From Forficula auricularia (taxonomy: Eukaryota > Arthropoda > Insecta > Dermaptera > Forficulidae): a stretch of 64,000 nucleotides of DNA. The translations under genes were made by a program, and so were the position numbers. Shown in pieces: positions 54,688-64,000 of the stretch; position 1 is the first letter of the stretch; every line of letters starts with the position of its first letter. The stretch spans positions 23,007,077 to 23,071,076 of the forward strand of contig JALMQS010000085.1 in the NCBI GenBank assembly GCA_024734495.1, written 5' to 3'. The notes beneath the pieces are model-generated. The model saw only the letters and a list, made by a program, of their open reading frames with translations. It was not told the origin of the DNA and did not search any database.

Positions 54688-55309
54688 TTATTTTTCCACA
54701 TAGGTACCAAGTACATTGAGACATTTGTCATATCGCTTAATAAGCTTCAAAAAGCCCTCCAGGAAAAAATCAGGGCTTTGCATACGGAAGAAGCGTTGAA
54801 CGGCTTGTTTCACTTCCGTATTGCTTCCAAAGCGCCTTCCCCCGAGATTTGTCTTCAAAGCCGGAAACAGATGGAAGTCGCTTGGTGCGTTGTTCCTTGT
54901 GTGTCGAGGTCAATTGTCGGGGCACCCATCGTGCTGACACTTTTCTGTATCGAAGAATGTCGTGGATGATGTTTTGAGCTCGCTCATGTGAGATTCCAAG
55001 TTCATCCGCTACTTCATCGATGGTGATACGCCGGTTCGCTCTAATCATGTCATCCACCTTCCTGACATTTGCATCTGTAGTGGCCGTGCGCGTCCGTCCA
55101 GCTCTCGGCATGTCCTCCACTTGCTGACGTCCACCACTGAATGTGCGACACCATCTCCGCACCATTTGCTTCGACATCACACCTGGCCCATAGACTTCCA
55201 CGAGGCGGTTATGAATTTCTGTTCCTGATACTCCACGTGCCAATTCATAGCGGATAACCGCTCTCACTTCCTCCTTTGACCACGAATTCAAAACGCACCT
55301 TCTCTCCAT
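54688..55309 (-). pseudogene. Mariner transposase, catalytic domain deleted
   Basis: ATG at 55309. The N-terminal part is intact to about residue 145: SWSKEEVRAVIRYELARGVS, VRRWCRTFSGGRQQVED, ITIDEVADELGISHERAQNI and the linker WVPRQLT. It is then joined, out of frame, to the C-terminal end LKTNLGGRRFGSNTEVKQAV, which continues FFLEGFLKLIKRYDKCLNVL to the stop at 54688. All three catalytic Asp residues are missing. The intact DNA-binding half could in principle act as a repressor of the family. Confidence 0.92.
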
Positions 55310-55451
55310 ACCTACCGGGGCTCAAATGAGAGGCTGGTCTCCGCTTTGCGCAGGCACTGCAACAGCGCCATCTGCTTGATTTGCAGCGACCTCTACCCAA
55401 TGGTGTATCGGTGACTTGCGCGTTTTCCTGCTGTGTCGCCTTTCGCCCATA

Positions 55452-55559
55452 GCCGTTCAACGCTTCTTCCATATGCAAAGCCCTGAATTTTTCTTGGAGG
55501 ACTTTTTGAAGCTTATCAAGCGATATGACAAATGTCTCAACGTACTCGTACGAGAATAA
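55452..55559 (+). pseudogene. Inverted copy of mariner transposase C-terminus
   Basis: 36 plus-strand codons, AVQRFFHMQSPEFFLEDFLK then LIKRYDKCLNVLVRE and stop, match the C-terminus encoded at 54690-54805 on the other strand. It differs at several residues (for example LVRE against LGTYVEK), so the arms have diverged or came from two source copies. Confidence 0.88.
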
Positions 55560-55668
55560 TAAAATAAAGGTATGTCATATCTTTAATGTCTCATTCTATT
55601 TTTTGACTTTCATACACAACTCTGACCACAGTCGACAGGGGAAACTTATTTCTCAACTTCTCCTCGTA

Positions 55669-56285
55669 TATTTTTTTCTATAGAAGAATTTTAGAATAAG
55701 CATTCTTCATTAAATAATTTTTTCATTTTTACTTTCAACTTTTTAAATATTTGAAAGAGTTATTGGTAGAAAGTGGAGTCGAAACATTTAGATTAGCTCC
55801 AGATTAATCCTTTTATCCTTTATAATCTTATTTTTTTTTTTTAATTATAAATATTTGTTATAATTTTTTTATTAAAAAGATCTCAATGCGACAAAAAAAT
55901 GATTTATAGTTTAAGATCCTGACTTAGGTCGACCTTCACCTATCGAGTTAATATTTTGATAATATAATGTATTAATGAACAAAACTTGTGATAGGGTCGA
56001 CATCCAATTTCCCTGCGTAGGTATTTTTAATAAAAAAATTAAAGTTATTAATTTTATTACATAAATGTAGTTATCGAGTTTCCGGATAAATATATTTACC
56101 AATCGAGAGTAAAATATATATATAAAATGCCAAAGTTGGGTCGCCATCTTTTTTCCCTGCATAAGTCCAGGTAGACAGGGTATCAACAGGTAACTTCGAA
56201 TTAGTATTTTCTAGTTATAGAGGTTCCTTTATTGTTATATATGAAAATGTAATTAATTTTATTGCGAATTAATTAATTAATTTTA
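55669..56285. other. AT-rich sequence, no gene
   Basis: 55910-56010 and 57960-58070 contain related words in opposite orientation (GGGTCGACATCCAATTTCCC / GGGAAATTGGATGTCGACCC), so this is half of an inverted pair about 2 kb apart with the repeats of 56286-57947 between them. Confidence 0.55.
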
Positions 56286-57117
56286 TTACTTTACCATACA
56301 GGGTATGGTCAAGTATTGTAATCGTGCATGAAAAAAGTGGTTTTTTTCCTTCTTTTTTCGAAATATCTCAAAAAACGGCTGAAACTATTTTGATTTAAAA
56401 AATTGAGCAAAACCATGGCATTTCGTTCTACAAAAAGCTCTAATAAGTGAACATCGAAAAAATTATATTTTTCGAGATAATAATTATTTTGTCAAAATGT
56501 TTGTTAGTTAGTCTGTGCGTTACCAAATTTTTGTGGACGAGCTAGCTCAAAAACTAGTGTGAATATCGAAACCAAATTTCACACGTAGTTTTGGTCTATT
56601 GAGATTCAGAGCTGATTAGATTTTGGTGCATATCGACCAAAAATTAAGTGGGGTGGAGGGGTGGTTAAAAATTAAAAATCTAGGCCATTTGAGCAAACTC
56701 GACCAAATTTTGTATATATAATGGGACACCAGAAGTCTAAAATTGCAAAAACTAACCGCTCAAAATGTGGGAGAGGGGTCAAAAAATGAAAATCTTGGCC
56801 AATTATTACTAAACTCAACCAAATTTCGTATACATAATCAGTGGGCCCCCAGGAGTCTAAAAATGCAAAAACTAACCGCCCAAAATGGGGGGGGGGGGTG
56901 AATGGTCAAAAAATGAAAATATAGGCTCTTGTACCAAACTGAACCAAATTTTGTATACATAATCAGTGGACCTCCAGGAGTCTAAAAATGTAAAAACTAA
57001 CCCCCTTCCCCTAAATGATTATAAATAATTTTATTAAATATTAAATATAAGTGGGGGTCCAGGTTGTATGGTAAAGTCAAGTGGATGGCCACATCAGAAC
57101 ACGTCAGCTTATTTTTT
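56286..57117 (-). mobile_element. Minisatellite-bearing transposon, inverted copy with three repeats
   Basis: Starts TTACTTTACCATACAGGGTA, passes the unique part in reverse relative to 41740 (GACGAGCTAGCTCAAAAACT), then three repeat units (56720-57000) and the end TGTATGGTAAAGT with AAGTGGATGGCCACATCAGA. The repeat number differs between copies (three here, six at 41860), so the array changes length within the element. Confidence 0.78.
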
Positions 57118-57119
57118 AT

Positions 57120-57755
57120 TGTTGCGGACCGGAAACCCCACGACCAGCACCCACTATATATCCTCCTTTCCCTTGGCTTTTCCGCCCTTGCCTCGTCCAG
57201 ATGGGTGTTCAACCAAACCGCAAGAGAGCGCATGCTATGCTCCCCCGCCACTTCTCCAGGCTGCGCGCGCATATCCCCTCTTCTCACCACCGTCACCGCT
57301 CGACCAAGCCAGCTCTTCTGATTGGCCCAAGTTTCCAGCGTTTCAGCCCTATGATTGGCCCCTCGTTTCAACAACGCCACCAGCGACGGATTAAAAGGCG
57401 GTCCACCGAGCATCACAAGGCAGTTACTATTACCCATCCGACACGAACAGTTGACCACCAGTCAGTCAGTGAGTTGTTGGAAAGCAGTGAGTTTGTAAAG
57501 ACCACCTTATACCAAATAAAATATACCATGATGTAAAATTAAAATGCGTTTTAATTCAACCCTTGCATAGAGATAGCGAAACTTTTTCCTCAACAGCGCA
57601 CATCATCCGGCAAACGGCGTGCTAGACCAGAGAACTCACAACTTCGAGGTCACGCTACCCCTTAGTAGGCATCCATATCCTCCGGGACTATGATATTGCC
57701 CGCTATAAATAAATAATTAATGTGTTCTCGCCCTTAACCATCCCGGGTCGCGACA
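57120..57755 (+). mobile_element. Solo LTR of an LTR retrotransposon
   Basis: 636 bp starting TGTTGCGGACC and ending GGGTCGCGACA, imperfect inverted TG...CA ends, with the 4-bp direct repeat TTAT on both sides (57116-57119, 57756-57759). Inside are two inverted CCAAT boxes (GATTGGCCC at 57320 and 57352), a TATA-like ATTAAAAGG (57390) and AATAAA (57517). The GC-rich 5' part and promoter-like elements fit a U3. No internal coding region flanks it, so the element was lost by LTR-LTR recombination. Frames of 85-153 codons inside are not genes. Confidence 0.78.
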
Positions 57756-57790
57756 TTATCTATATTTATTTTATTTTTTATCAAAAATAG

Positions 57791-57947
57791 CGAGGGGTGA
57801 ACTGCGACCTAAAAATCATGTACACCTACTTTCACTTCCATTTTCATTTCCAAGTAGAAGACAATAGATGACAATAGATTATCTAATGAATTCTAGAGTA
57901 ATTCCAAAGACGGTGTACACCTAATTCCAATCGCGGTTCACCCCTCG
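57791..57947. mobile_element. CGAGGGGTGAAC MITE with 8-bp target duplication
   Basis: 157 bp with ends CGAGGGGTGAACTGCGACC and CGCGGTTCACCCCTCG, flanked by AAAAATAG (57783-57790, 57948-57955). Inner GTGTACACC words are shared with the copies at 20761 and 23638. Confidence 0.9.
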
Positions 57948-57955
57948 AAAAATAG

Positions 57956-58784
57956 CTATGCAGGGAAATTGGATGTCGACCCTATCATGTTTTGTTTATT
58001 AATACATTATATTATCGAAATATTAATTTCATCAGAAGCTCGATAGGTGAAGCTCGACCTAATTCGGGATCTTCTACTATTAGAATCGCGACTGATGGAG
58101 ATGGGTTAATAAAATTTATACATCTTTATATAATAGTAAAGTAAAAAAGAAAAGAAAAAAATAACAGATAGGAATAAATTAGTTTATTTTTTCCCTTTAA
58201 AGAGGGACCCAAAAGGTGCGCTGAAATGTATAGGCTATTAATGTATGACAATGATATCGAAAGGATGAGCAAAAAGTAAATGAGTCATTAAAAGAGAAAC
58301 GAGGGGTCGGAGCAAAGGGGGGACAATTAAACAAAACACAAAAAGAACAACAAGAAAGGATAAAAAAGAAAGAAGTGAAAAAGAAGAACAAATCGTCAAT
58401 CGGTTCGATTGTTTTATTGAAATGCAATAGTGCACGTCGAAACAGAGAAAAGAGACGAGTTGAATTCAATCGATTGAATGCACCAAATAACAACAGCAAC
58501 AGGAACAGACCAACAGGTGCCTGAGGGGCTCAACTCAGCTCAACTTTGCCGGACGGAAAAGGACGCGAGTGAGACATTGGTTACGCACCTATAAGCTCTC
58601 TCGTTCTATCGAAAAAAATTAGAAAAATGAAAAAAATCTCAATCGAAAGAGTTAATATTTATTCTAAGCGAAATCACCTTTCCACCGTTTTTTTTCTCCC
58701 ATTCTGTTTTTAATGTTAAATTTGAAAATGAATTAGCACCCCCTTCTCGGAAATATCTAATCTTATTTACTTAGAGAAAGTGGT
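57956..58784. other. Mixed sequence, no gene
   Basis: 57960-58070 is the partner of 55910-56010 (see there). 58190-58600 has 65-100 codon minus frames of no recognised family. Confidence 0.4.
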
Positions 58785-59950
58785 ATAGGTTTTAGGTGAA
58801 ACACATGATATTAATTAATAAAGTAGCGGGAAAAAAGTTCATAATTAAAATAAACTCAGAGGTTTATACAAACTCAATATATTTCGGATTATAAGTCCAT
58901 CATCAGGAGTTTACAGGTTAGCAGAACGTGCGATCACAATTTTAACATCTAAATCATACGTACCAATATAACAAAATATAACATTCAAATCATACGTACC
59001 AATATAACACAAGAAAAAATCAACGTTTAACAATAAATAAAATTTAAATTTAAAAAATTTTAGAAAATTTTCTTTTTAAATATAAATATAAAAATCTAGG
59101 TAAATACGAATATTATAAATAAAAACTTTAATTATGTATAAATATAAATATTTTATAATAATTAGAAAAATAAAATACAAATTTAAGTCATAATAACAAC
59201 GTAATTATAAATATTTATCAACAAATAAGCATAAATACATATAGAGATGCAACATTCAGCCAGTTATGTTACAGTAGATAAACTACAACATACAACAATT
59301 TTGTGGTTATCTCATATATCAGTATATGTCATTTATTTTAGACGGCTGAGGGCGCGTGGTTTGAATTTAATTTTGATTACTACTTTGGGAAATAGTATAT
59401 GGTTGAGGAATGAATGACGTTAAGAGTGTTAAGTTTTTAATTTTTGTTAATTAATAGATCTATTACTGTGGAATTATCTAATGTCCTGATGGTTATTGAG
59501 AATCATATCTTTTTCGATCGATAATTTAATTATATAAAAATTTTTATATTTAGTACTTGTATATCAAAGGTTTTTTTATTTATACTAATATTCATATACA
59601 CCTAGATTTTTTATATTTATATTTTATATTTTTATATTTAAAAGAAAATTTTTGTAAAATTTTTTTAGATTCTAAATTTTATTTATTGACAAATGCTGAT
59701 ATTTTTCGTGTAAGTATTGGTACGCAAAGGATTTGGACAAGTTATATTTTGTTATATTGTGTACGTAGGATTTAGATGTTAAAATTGTGATCGCATGTTC
59801 AACTATGCTATTAGTTTTAACCTGCAAACTCCTGATGACGCATCGAACAATCCGAAGTATATTGAGGTTGTAGTAAACCTCTTTTGAGTTTTATTTCGTC
59901 CACTCGTGTGAAACTACACACCCTTTGCTTTATCAATTAATATCTAATCT
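58785..59950. repeat. 1.17-kb palindrome with hammerhead in each arm
   Basis: Arms of about 400 bp: 58785-59190 against 59545-59950, for example GCGATCACAATTTTAACATC (58932) with GATGTTAAAATTGTGATCGC (59775) and GTACCAATATAACA words near 58970. The outer edge TCTAATCTTATTTA occurs on both sides. The left arm has a well-formed hammerhead on the minus strand; the right arm has a decayed one at 59828-59878 (CTGATGA present, GAAG for GAAA). Region 59190-59545 between the arms is AT-rich without coding content. Confidence 0.82.
58870..58912 (-). ncRNA. Type I hammerhead ribozyme motif
   Basis: Minus strand: stem I AAACTC, core CTGATGA, stem II GGA/TCC with a 7-nt loop, core GAAA, short stem III, cleavage triplet ATT, stem I GAGTTT. 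Stem I is a perfect 6 bp and the core is canonical; stem II is short, and the AUU site is allowed (NUH) but usually slower than GUC. Confidence 0.75.
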
Positions 59951-60385
59951 TATTTATCGAGCAAAAACTATATAAATGGTGTCCCAAAACCTCATACAAG
60001 AAGTAATTTTGTTAGAAATACAGTTTTTTTAATTAAAAATTGTAAAATTTTTATTGTTAGAGTTCGTGGCTGTGATGAAACTGTATTAGATGAAGGAGAG
60101 TATCAGTCCAAAGATGGAATCACAGATCCAACCCCTAGAGAATATGTAATAATATTGTCTATCATATTAACTGTCTAGATTGTCCACCAAATTTACCCTA
60201 CAGAAATCAAAGTTCACGTTCACTAAAAATTAGGGTATATGAACATAAATTAAGTGTTTGAAATAAAAAGAACAACACAGCACTCTCCACCCATGCAGCT
60301 GAACATATAGTCATTCTTTTGATTACGATAATGCGCGAAAATTGGTCAAGATTGAAAATTACTATAAAAGATCCATAGCCGAAAT
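59951..60385. other. Unassigned sequence with a Penelope-type fragment
   Basis: 60059-60125 (GTTCGTGGCTGTGATGAAAC, TAGATGAAGGAG, AAAGATGGAATCACAG) matches the outer block of the inverted element at 17898-18257. Nothing else recognised. Confidence 0.45.
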
Positions 60386-60609
60386 GCTATACGAGCCCGT
60401 CCCATCTCAATTGGCCCACCAATATTTTTTCTTTTTAAATAAAATTATGCTAATTCATGGTAAATTTATTTTAAATATTTATTTTTATTATCATTTGGAA
60501 CAACATTTTAAACAATTCTAAAACATTTTATTGTAACATTTAACTTAAAATAATTCTTTAATTGTTAAATAACATAGGAAAACATACAAAAATCCAAAAA
60601 CCTTTACCT

Positions 60610-61705
60610 ACTCGTGTGACGTCGCCCTTATTTTTTAATTACGGCTTGAATTCTTTTGGGCAACGTACTTACTTTCAAGTTTTAACACGCATCCTGAGCG
60701 AAATTATCCCAAATATTTTGAAGTTTGTGATTTAATTCGACTACGTTTCCAGCTGGTTGTAATTCGTAATAGCTTTTTCATTGTGTGCCAAAGAGTTTCT
60801 GATCGGTGACAAGTCGGGATTGTATAGTATGCTCCACTCCTAAAAGTGGGAACATGTATGCATCTAGAAAAAGCCATTTTTAAAGATTTTCTTGATGTAT
60901 GGCAGGCCGCCCCGTCTTGTTGGAACACAAAATTATTATTATTCTGCAATGCATCTGCTATTGTTGGAAGTAACGATTTTTTAAAATCTCTAAATATTTA
61001 TTGGTGTTTACAATTCCATCAATGAAGTGAAGTTTTTCCAACACCTCTAGCAGACATTGAACCCCATACCATAACTGAAGCAGGAAATTGTACTTTCTTT
61101 TTAAACAATCTGAATTGAAAGCTTCATTTTTCTGACAGGATAACTCTGCTTCAATTGATGCTCTAACCCAAACTTTAAAACGAGACTCATCACTCCAATG
61201 GACACTATGCCATTCATCACTCGTCCAATTAATATGACTTTAAGCCCATTTTTTCTTTTGTTTTAATATCAAGAGTGGCTTTTCTTTTGCCTAAAAAAAA
61301 TTAGTAAAATTACAAAAACAAATTTTGGAATAAGTTGCAATAAAATTATCTTGTAAGTTTTAAAACCTAACTTAAGTGCTTCTCTATGGCACGTGGATCT
61401 TGAAACACTTCGCCCCACAGCATCGCTCCAAAGAACAGATAATTCACCATAGTTCGAACGCCTGTTTTTTCTAATAATCTTCTTCAATGCCCGTCTATCA
61501 GCATCTGATATTTTGGATTTCGACGCATACCGAGGTTTTGTAGCTATTGTACCCGTTGTTTTATAAACTCAAATAATATTTCTGACAGTAAACTTTGATA
61601 AATTAACTAGATTGCTAATTTCGCTGTTTGATTTTCCCTGTTTAAATAAATTGATACGTAATAATTGGGCGAATTTTTTACATCAACAACCTTTCCAGGG
61701 CTCAT
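60610..61705 (-). pseudogene. Tc1-family transposase, decayed
   Basis: ATG at 61705 (MSPGKVVDV). After a frameshift the first helix-turn-helix reads FAQLLRINLFKQGKSNSEIS, then SKISDADRRALKKIIRKNRR forms the second. The DDE pieces are VHWSDESRFKV (61165-61200), FQQDGAACHTS (60900-60930) and PDLSPI followed after a frameshift by ETLWHTMKK (60775-60830). The end LPKRIQAVIKK (60640-60670) is typical of Tc1 C-termini. At least three frameshifts and several stops. Confidence 0.88.
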
Positions 61706-61934
61706 TTTTACTAATAATAAACAAAACAAACTTTCTTTTGTTGGAAAAAGGCAAAGCCTACTCATTATTTCACATATTCAAAGATTCTTAAAAAAAAAAT
61801 CGTGAAAAGCAAAGAACTATTTTTTATATAAAAATATGTTTTTAACAATTAAAAAATAATTTTCTAAAAAACTTTTTAATTATCAAAACATTTTTGAATA
61901 CCGTGCCAACTTAGAGATGTCAGGGTTGCTAACT

Positions 61935-62325
61935 TCATGTAAAAATATGTTAATATACAAAATGTACCTTATATTAAAAAATCCAACGATGTAAACTATA
62001 ACATTCTTGATAAGTGAATTAATTGTTATGTACTATTATTGCTATTATTATCATTTGATTTGTCAATATAATTTTTTTGCTTTTAATAATCTTTAAAACA
62101 TGTAATGCTCAATCCGACAGGGGGCGCTGATGCCGTCGGTATATTTGGGCTTTGAGCCCAGATAAACATGATTGACTCAGTTAACCTATAATCGGAGTGG
62201 GTGCTCATACTTGAGAACGATCGCAGAATAAGTCGATCGAAACGTTGTATTAAAATTGTAATTATTTGTTTCAATAAATAATTATAAAGTAATCATGTGT
62301 GATTTAAATAAAAATTTAAACTTTA
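61935..62325 (+). repeat. Single arm of the 735-bp palindrome family
   Basis: TTAAAAAATCCAACGATGTA at 61974 through CACTTTATAATT-type words at 62280 match 29005-29372 almost base for base (GGCGCTGATGCCGTCGGTAT, TTGAGAACGATCGCAG). Only one arm is present, inserted in the Tc1-like element. Confidence 0.82.
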
Positions 62326-62415
62326 AAACTTAAATAATTTTAAGTTCAATGTTACAATAAAATGTTTTAAATTGTTTAAAATGTTGTCCCAAATGATAAT
62401 AAAAATAAATATTTA

Positions 62416-62725
62416 ATTGCAACGAAATTTTCTCTGGAGAGAGACGGACTGGTAGAAATTTTAATTGAAAGTAATGGAAGGCAGCCCAGAGGTAGTGAGG
62501 AAAGAAAAAATTAACACACATAAAATAAGGAAGAAGGAAACATTTTATTTGTTTCATTCATTGACCCTTTGAAACCCTGAAGAAGGAGGGAAAAATCCTC
62601 CGAAACGTCGGTTTGAAAGGAAAGGAGGAAGGATTCCAATAAATTACACCTTATTTTTATGTGTGTTAATTTTTTCTTTCCTCACTACCTCTGGGCTGCC
62701 TTCCATTACTTTCAATTATAAATAT
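62416..62725. mobile_element. Hairpin element with hammerhead, nested in Tc1 terminal repeat
   Basis: AGTAATGGAAGGCAGCCCAG (62470) pairs with CTGGGCTGCCTTCCATTACT (62690), and pairing extends through AAATTAACACACATAAAATA, giving arms of about 80 bp. Between them lies a plus-strand hammerhead. The surrounding Tc1 repeat continues on both sides, so this is a clean nested insertion. Confidence 0.8.
62572..62614 (+). ncRNA. Type I hammerhead ribozyme motif
   Basis: Stem I AAACC/GGTTT, core CTGAAGA (62577-62583), stem II GGAGG/CCTCC, core GAAA, minimal stem III, GTC (62607-62609). Core identical to the copies at 3946 and 11736 although the flanking element is different, so the ribozyme is more conserved than its carrier. 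Confidence 0.82.
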
Positions 62726-62807
62726 TTAAATTAAATTTACCGTGAATCAGCATAATTTTATTTAAAAAATATTGGTGGGTTAATTGAGATGGGACGGGGC
62801 TCGTATA

Positions 62808-63062
62808 CTGCAGCATTATTTCTCCCAATCCCGCACGTCCGGAACGTCCCATACTCTTCACCCAATTTTTTTAGCGCGTCCTTTCGAAGAACAAAGCGCT
62901 ATTGTGCCTAAGGTTTGCATTATCGATAATCGGTTAACCGGAATTACCGGTAATTATGACTAGCGAAATTACTGATAAATATCGACAGCATATGACGTAT
63001 ATTTCGGTAATTTTTAAAATTATTTCATGTATTATTTTATAATAGAAATGGAAAGTAATAAA
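62808..63062. other. Spacer
   Basis: No gene; ACCGGAATTACCGGTAATT-type short inverted words near 62935-62955. Confidence 0.4.
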
Positions 63063-63736
63063 AATAATTTTTAAGAAAAAAATAAAAACCGACTTCAAAA
63101 AATTAAATGCACTAAAAGGTATAAAATAATTATTATCTTATTTAGTTACAACTAAACGACGAAATATTAACATGAAATTACTTTTTGAAGTCGGTACCAA
63201 ACAAACTATACCTATAAGCGAGCGTACCCGCCAAACGTACTAAGTAAGATCCTTCGAGTGCGATTCATAAAAGGTATATGTTTGGCACCGACTTCAAAAG
63301 TAATTTCATGTTAATATTTCGTCGTTTAGTTGTAACTAAATAAGACAATAATTATTTTATACCTTTTAGTGTATTTTATTTGTTGCATTGAATTTTTTGA
63401 AGTCGGTTTTTCTTTTTTCTTTTTAGTGATGTTATTAATAGTGATCATATCATCAGAACTTGACCAAATTAATATGACACCATCCCTAAGACACCCCCTT
63501 TCGGATAAAAAAAGAACCATCGAAATCGGTTCATAAACAAAGAGGTTAGGTCTAAACAAACCTAATAAAAAAGGTCTAATACCTATGAAAAAAAAAACGC
63601 AAAAAAAATGGGACCAATCGGAAGCTAGACTGGACTTTCAAAATCGGTTGACAGTTGGCTGAGATATGAGGTAACATAGGCACACAAAAAAAAAATTCAG
63701 TCGAATAGAGAACCTCCTCCTTTTTTGAAGTCGGTT
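63063..63736 (-). repeat. AACCGACTTC hairpin repeat, reverse copy
   Basis: Palindrome 63070-63410, spacer 63197-63290, outer arm in reverse ending at 63736. Lacks about 40 bp at the arm-palindrome junction and about 30 bp inside the arm. Confidence 0.88.
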
Positions 63737-64000
63737 AAAAATAGTATCGATCTACTTTATTGGAAGATCAAGGTCTATTTGACATTGGCTTTGATTTTAT
63801 AATATCTCTTGATTTTATTATTATATTTATTTTCCTATTATTAATTTTTTTTGTCGGATCATGCTGTGCTCATGCTCGTGCTTTCCTTTTCTCTTTTTCA
63901 TCTAGTTAAATAAATACTTGGGTGTTCTTTTTGATTTGTTTGATTTTTTTTTTTCGGTCGAGATGTTGTGGTTAACGGTTAGGAAACTTGGGTGGAACCG
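63737..64000. other. AT-rich sequence, no gene
   Basis: Nothing recognised up to the window edge. Confidence 0.4.

Larger units (their letters stand above)
54591..55668. mobile_element. Mariner derivative with 215-bp inverted arms
   Basis: Left arm 54591-54805 and right arm 55451-55668 are reverse complements, beginning TATGAAGAGTTGAAAAATAA and, reversed, TACGAGGAGAAGTTGAGAAA. Normal mariners have ends near 30 bp. Here each arm contains the 3' untranslated region plus the last 35-40 codons of a mariner transposase, so the 5' end of the element has been replaced by an inverted copy of its 3' end. The family is distinct from the two mariners above. Confidence 0.88.
60390..62807 (-). mobile_element. 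Tc1-like transposon with long inverted repeats and nested inserts
   Basis: Left end (60390) ACGAGCCCGTCCCATCTCAA and right end, reversed from 62805, ACGAGCCCCGTCCCATCTC start inverted repeats of about 170 bp (60390-60560). In the right arm this repeat is in two pieces, 62727-62805 and 62330-62415, because a hairpin element (62416-62725) inserted inside it. A second insert (61935-62325) lies further in. The transposase is a pseudogene. TATA around both ends fits TA duplication. Confidence 0.82.

Noticed and set aside
57064..57536. Overlapping 85-153 codon frames on both strands
   Set aside because: They fall in the GC-rich solo LTR, overlap each other in several frames and have no recognised family.
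1..64000. Bacterial or organellar origin, operons
   Set aside because: Mariner, Tc1, hAT, SINE, LINE, Penelope and LTR pieces, poly(A)-tailed insertions and absence of dense genes are all eukaryotic nuclear features.

Overview
The window is eukaryotic, AT-rich and packed with transposable elements. It most resembles an arthropod (probably insect) intergenic or intronic region: it carries Mos1-type mariners, a Tc1 relative, Penelope-like retroelement pieces, arthropod-style hAT and TA-flanked MITEs, and many copies of an AACCGACTTC-bounded hairpin repeat of a kind I recall from insect genomes. The species cannot be fixed from the sequence. I found no host protein-coding gene, rRNA, intact tRNA, operon or CRISPR array. 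The only intact gene-length coding sequence is a 345-codon mariner transposase on the minus strand (52572-53609).

Layout. 1-5100: hAT MITE, hairpin repeats, a SINE, and two hammerhead-bearing Penelope-type pieces. 5100-12900: a TA-flanked MITE in a tandem duplication, T-rich sequence, two large palindromes, and a 214-bp hammerhead element with a 19-bp target duplication. 12900-20000: a 120-bp tandem array, a deleted Mos1-like mariner, and a 360-bp inverted element with a 16-bp target duplication. 20000-30300: palindromes with tRNA-like arms, CGAGGGGTGAAC MITEs, a second deleted mariner of another subfamily, and a 735-bp near-perfect hairpin. 30300-33000: a hAT-like insertion holding a 34-bp minisatellite, then a LINE 3' end. 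33000-52000: dense hairpin repeats nested in other repeats, a transposon with an internal 120-bp minisatellite, and a Penelope fragment coding a GIY-YIG endonuclease. 52000-57800: Ty3/Gypsy debris cut by the intact mariner, a SINE with target duplication, a mariner with 215-bp inverted arms, and a solo LTR. 57800-64000: a MITE, a 1.2-kb palindrome with hammerheads, a decayed Tc1-like element with two nested insertions, and a last hairpin repeat.

Themes. Long inverted repeats are exceptionally common: about 25 hairpins of 80 to 1170 bp. A subset are head-to-head pairs of short Penelope-type units whose arms carry hammerhead-ribozyme cores (CTGANGA, stem II, GAAA, NUH, with closing stem I) and sit between 12-19 bp target duplications. 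They look like compact, non-coding, ribozyme-bearing retroelements and are the most interesting content here. All similarity statements come from reading the sequence; no database search was run.
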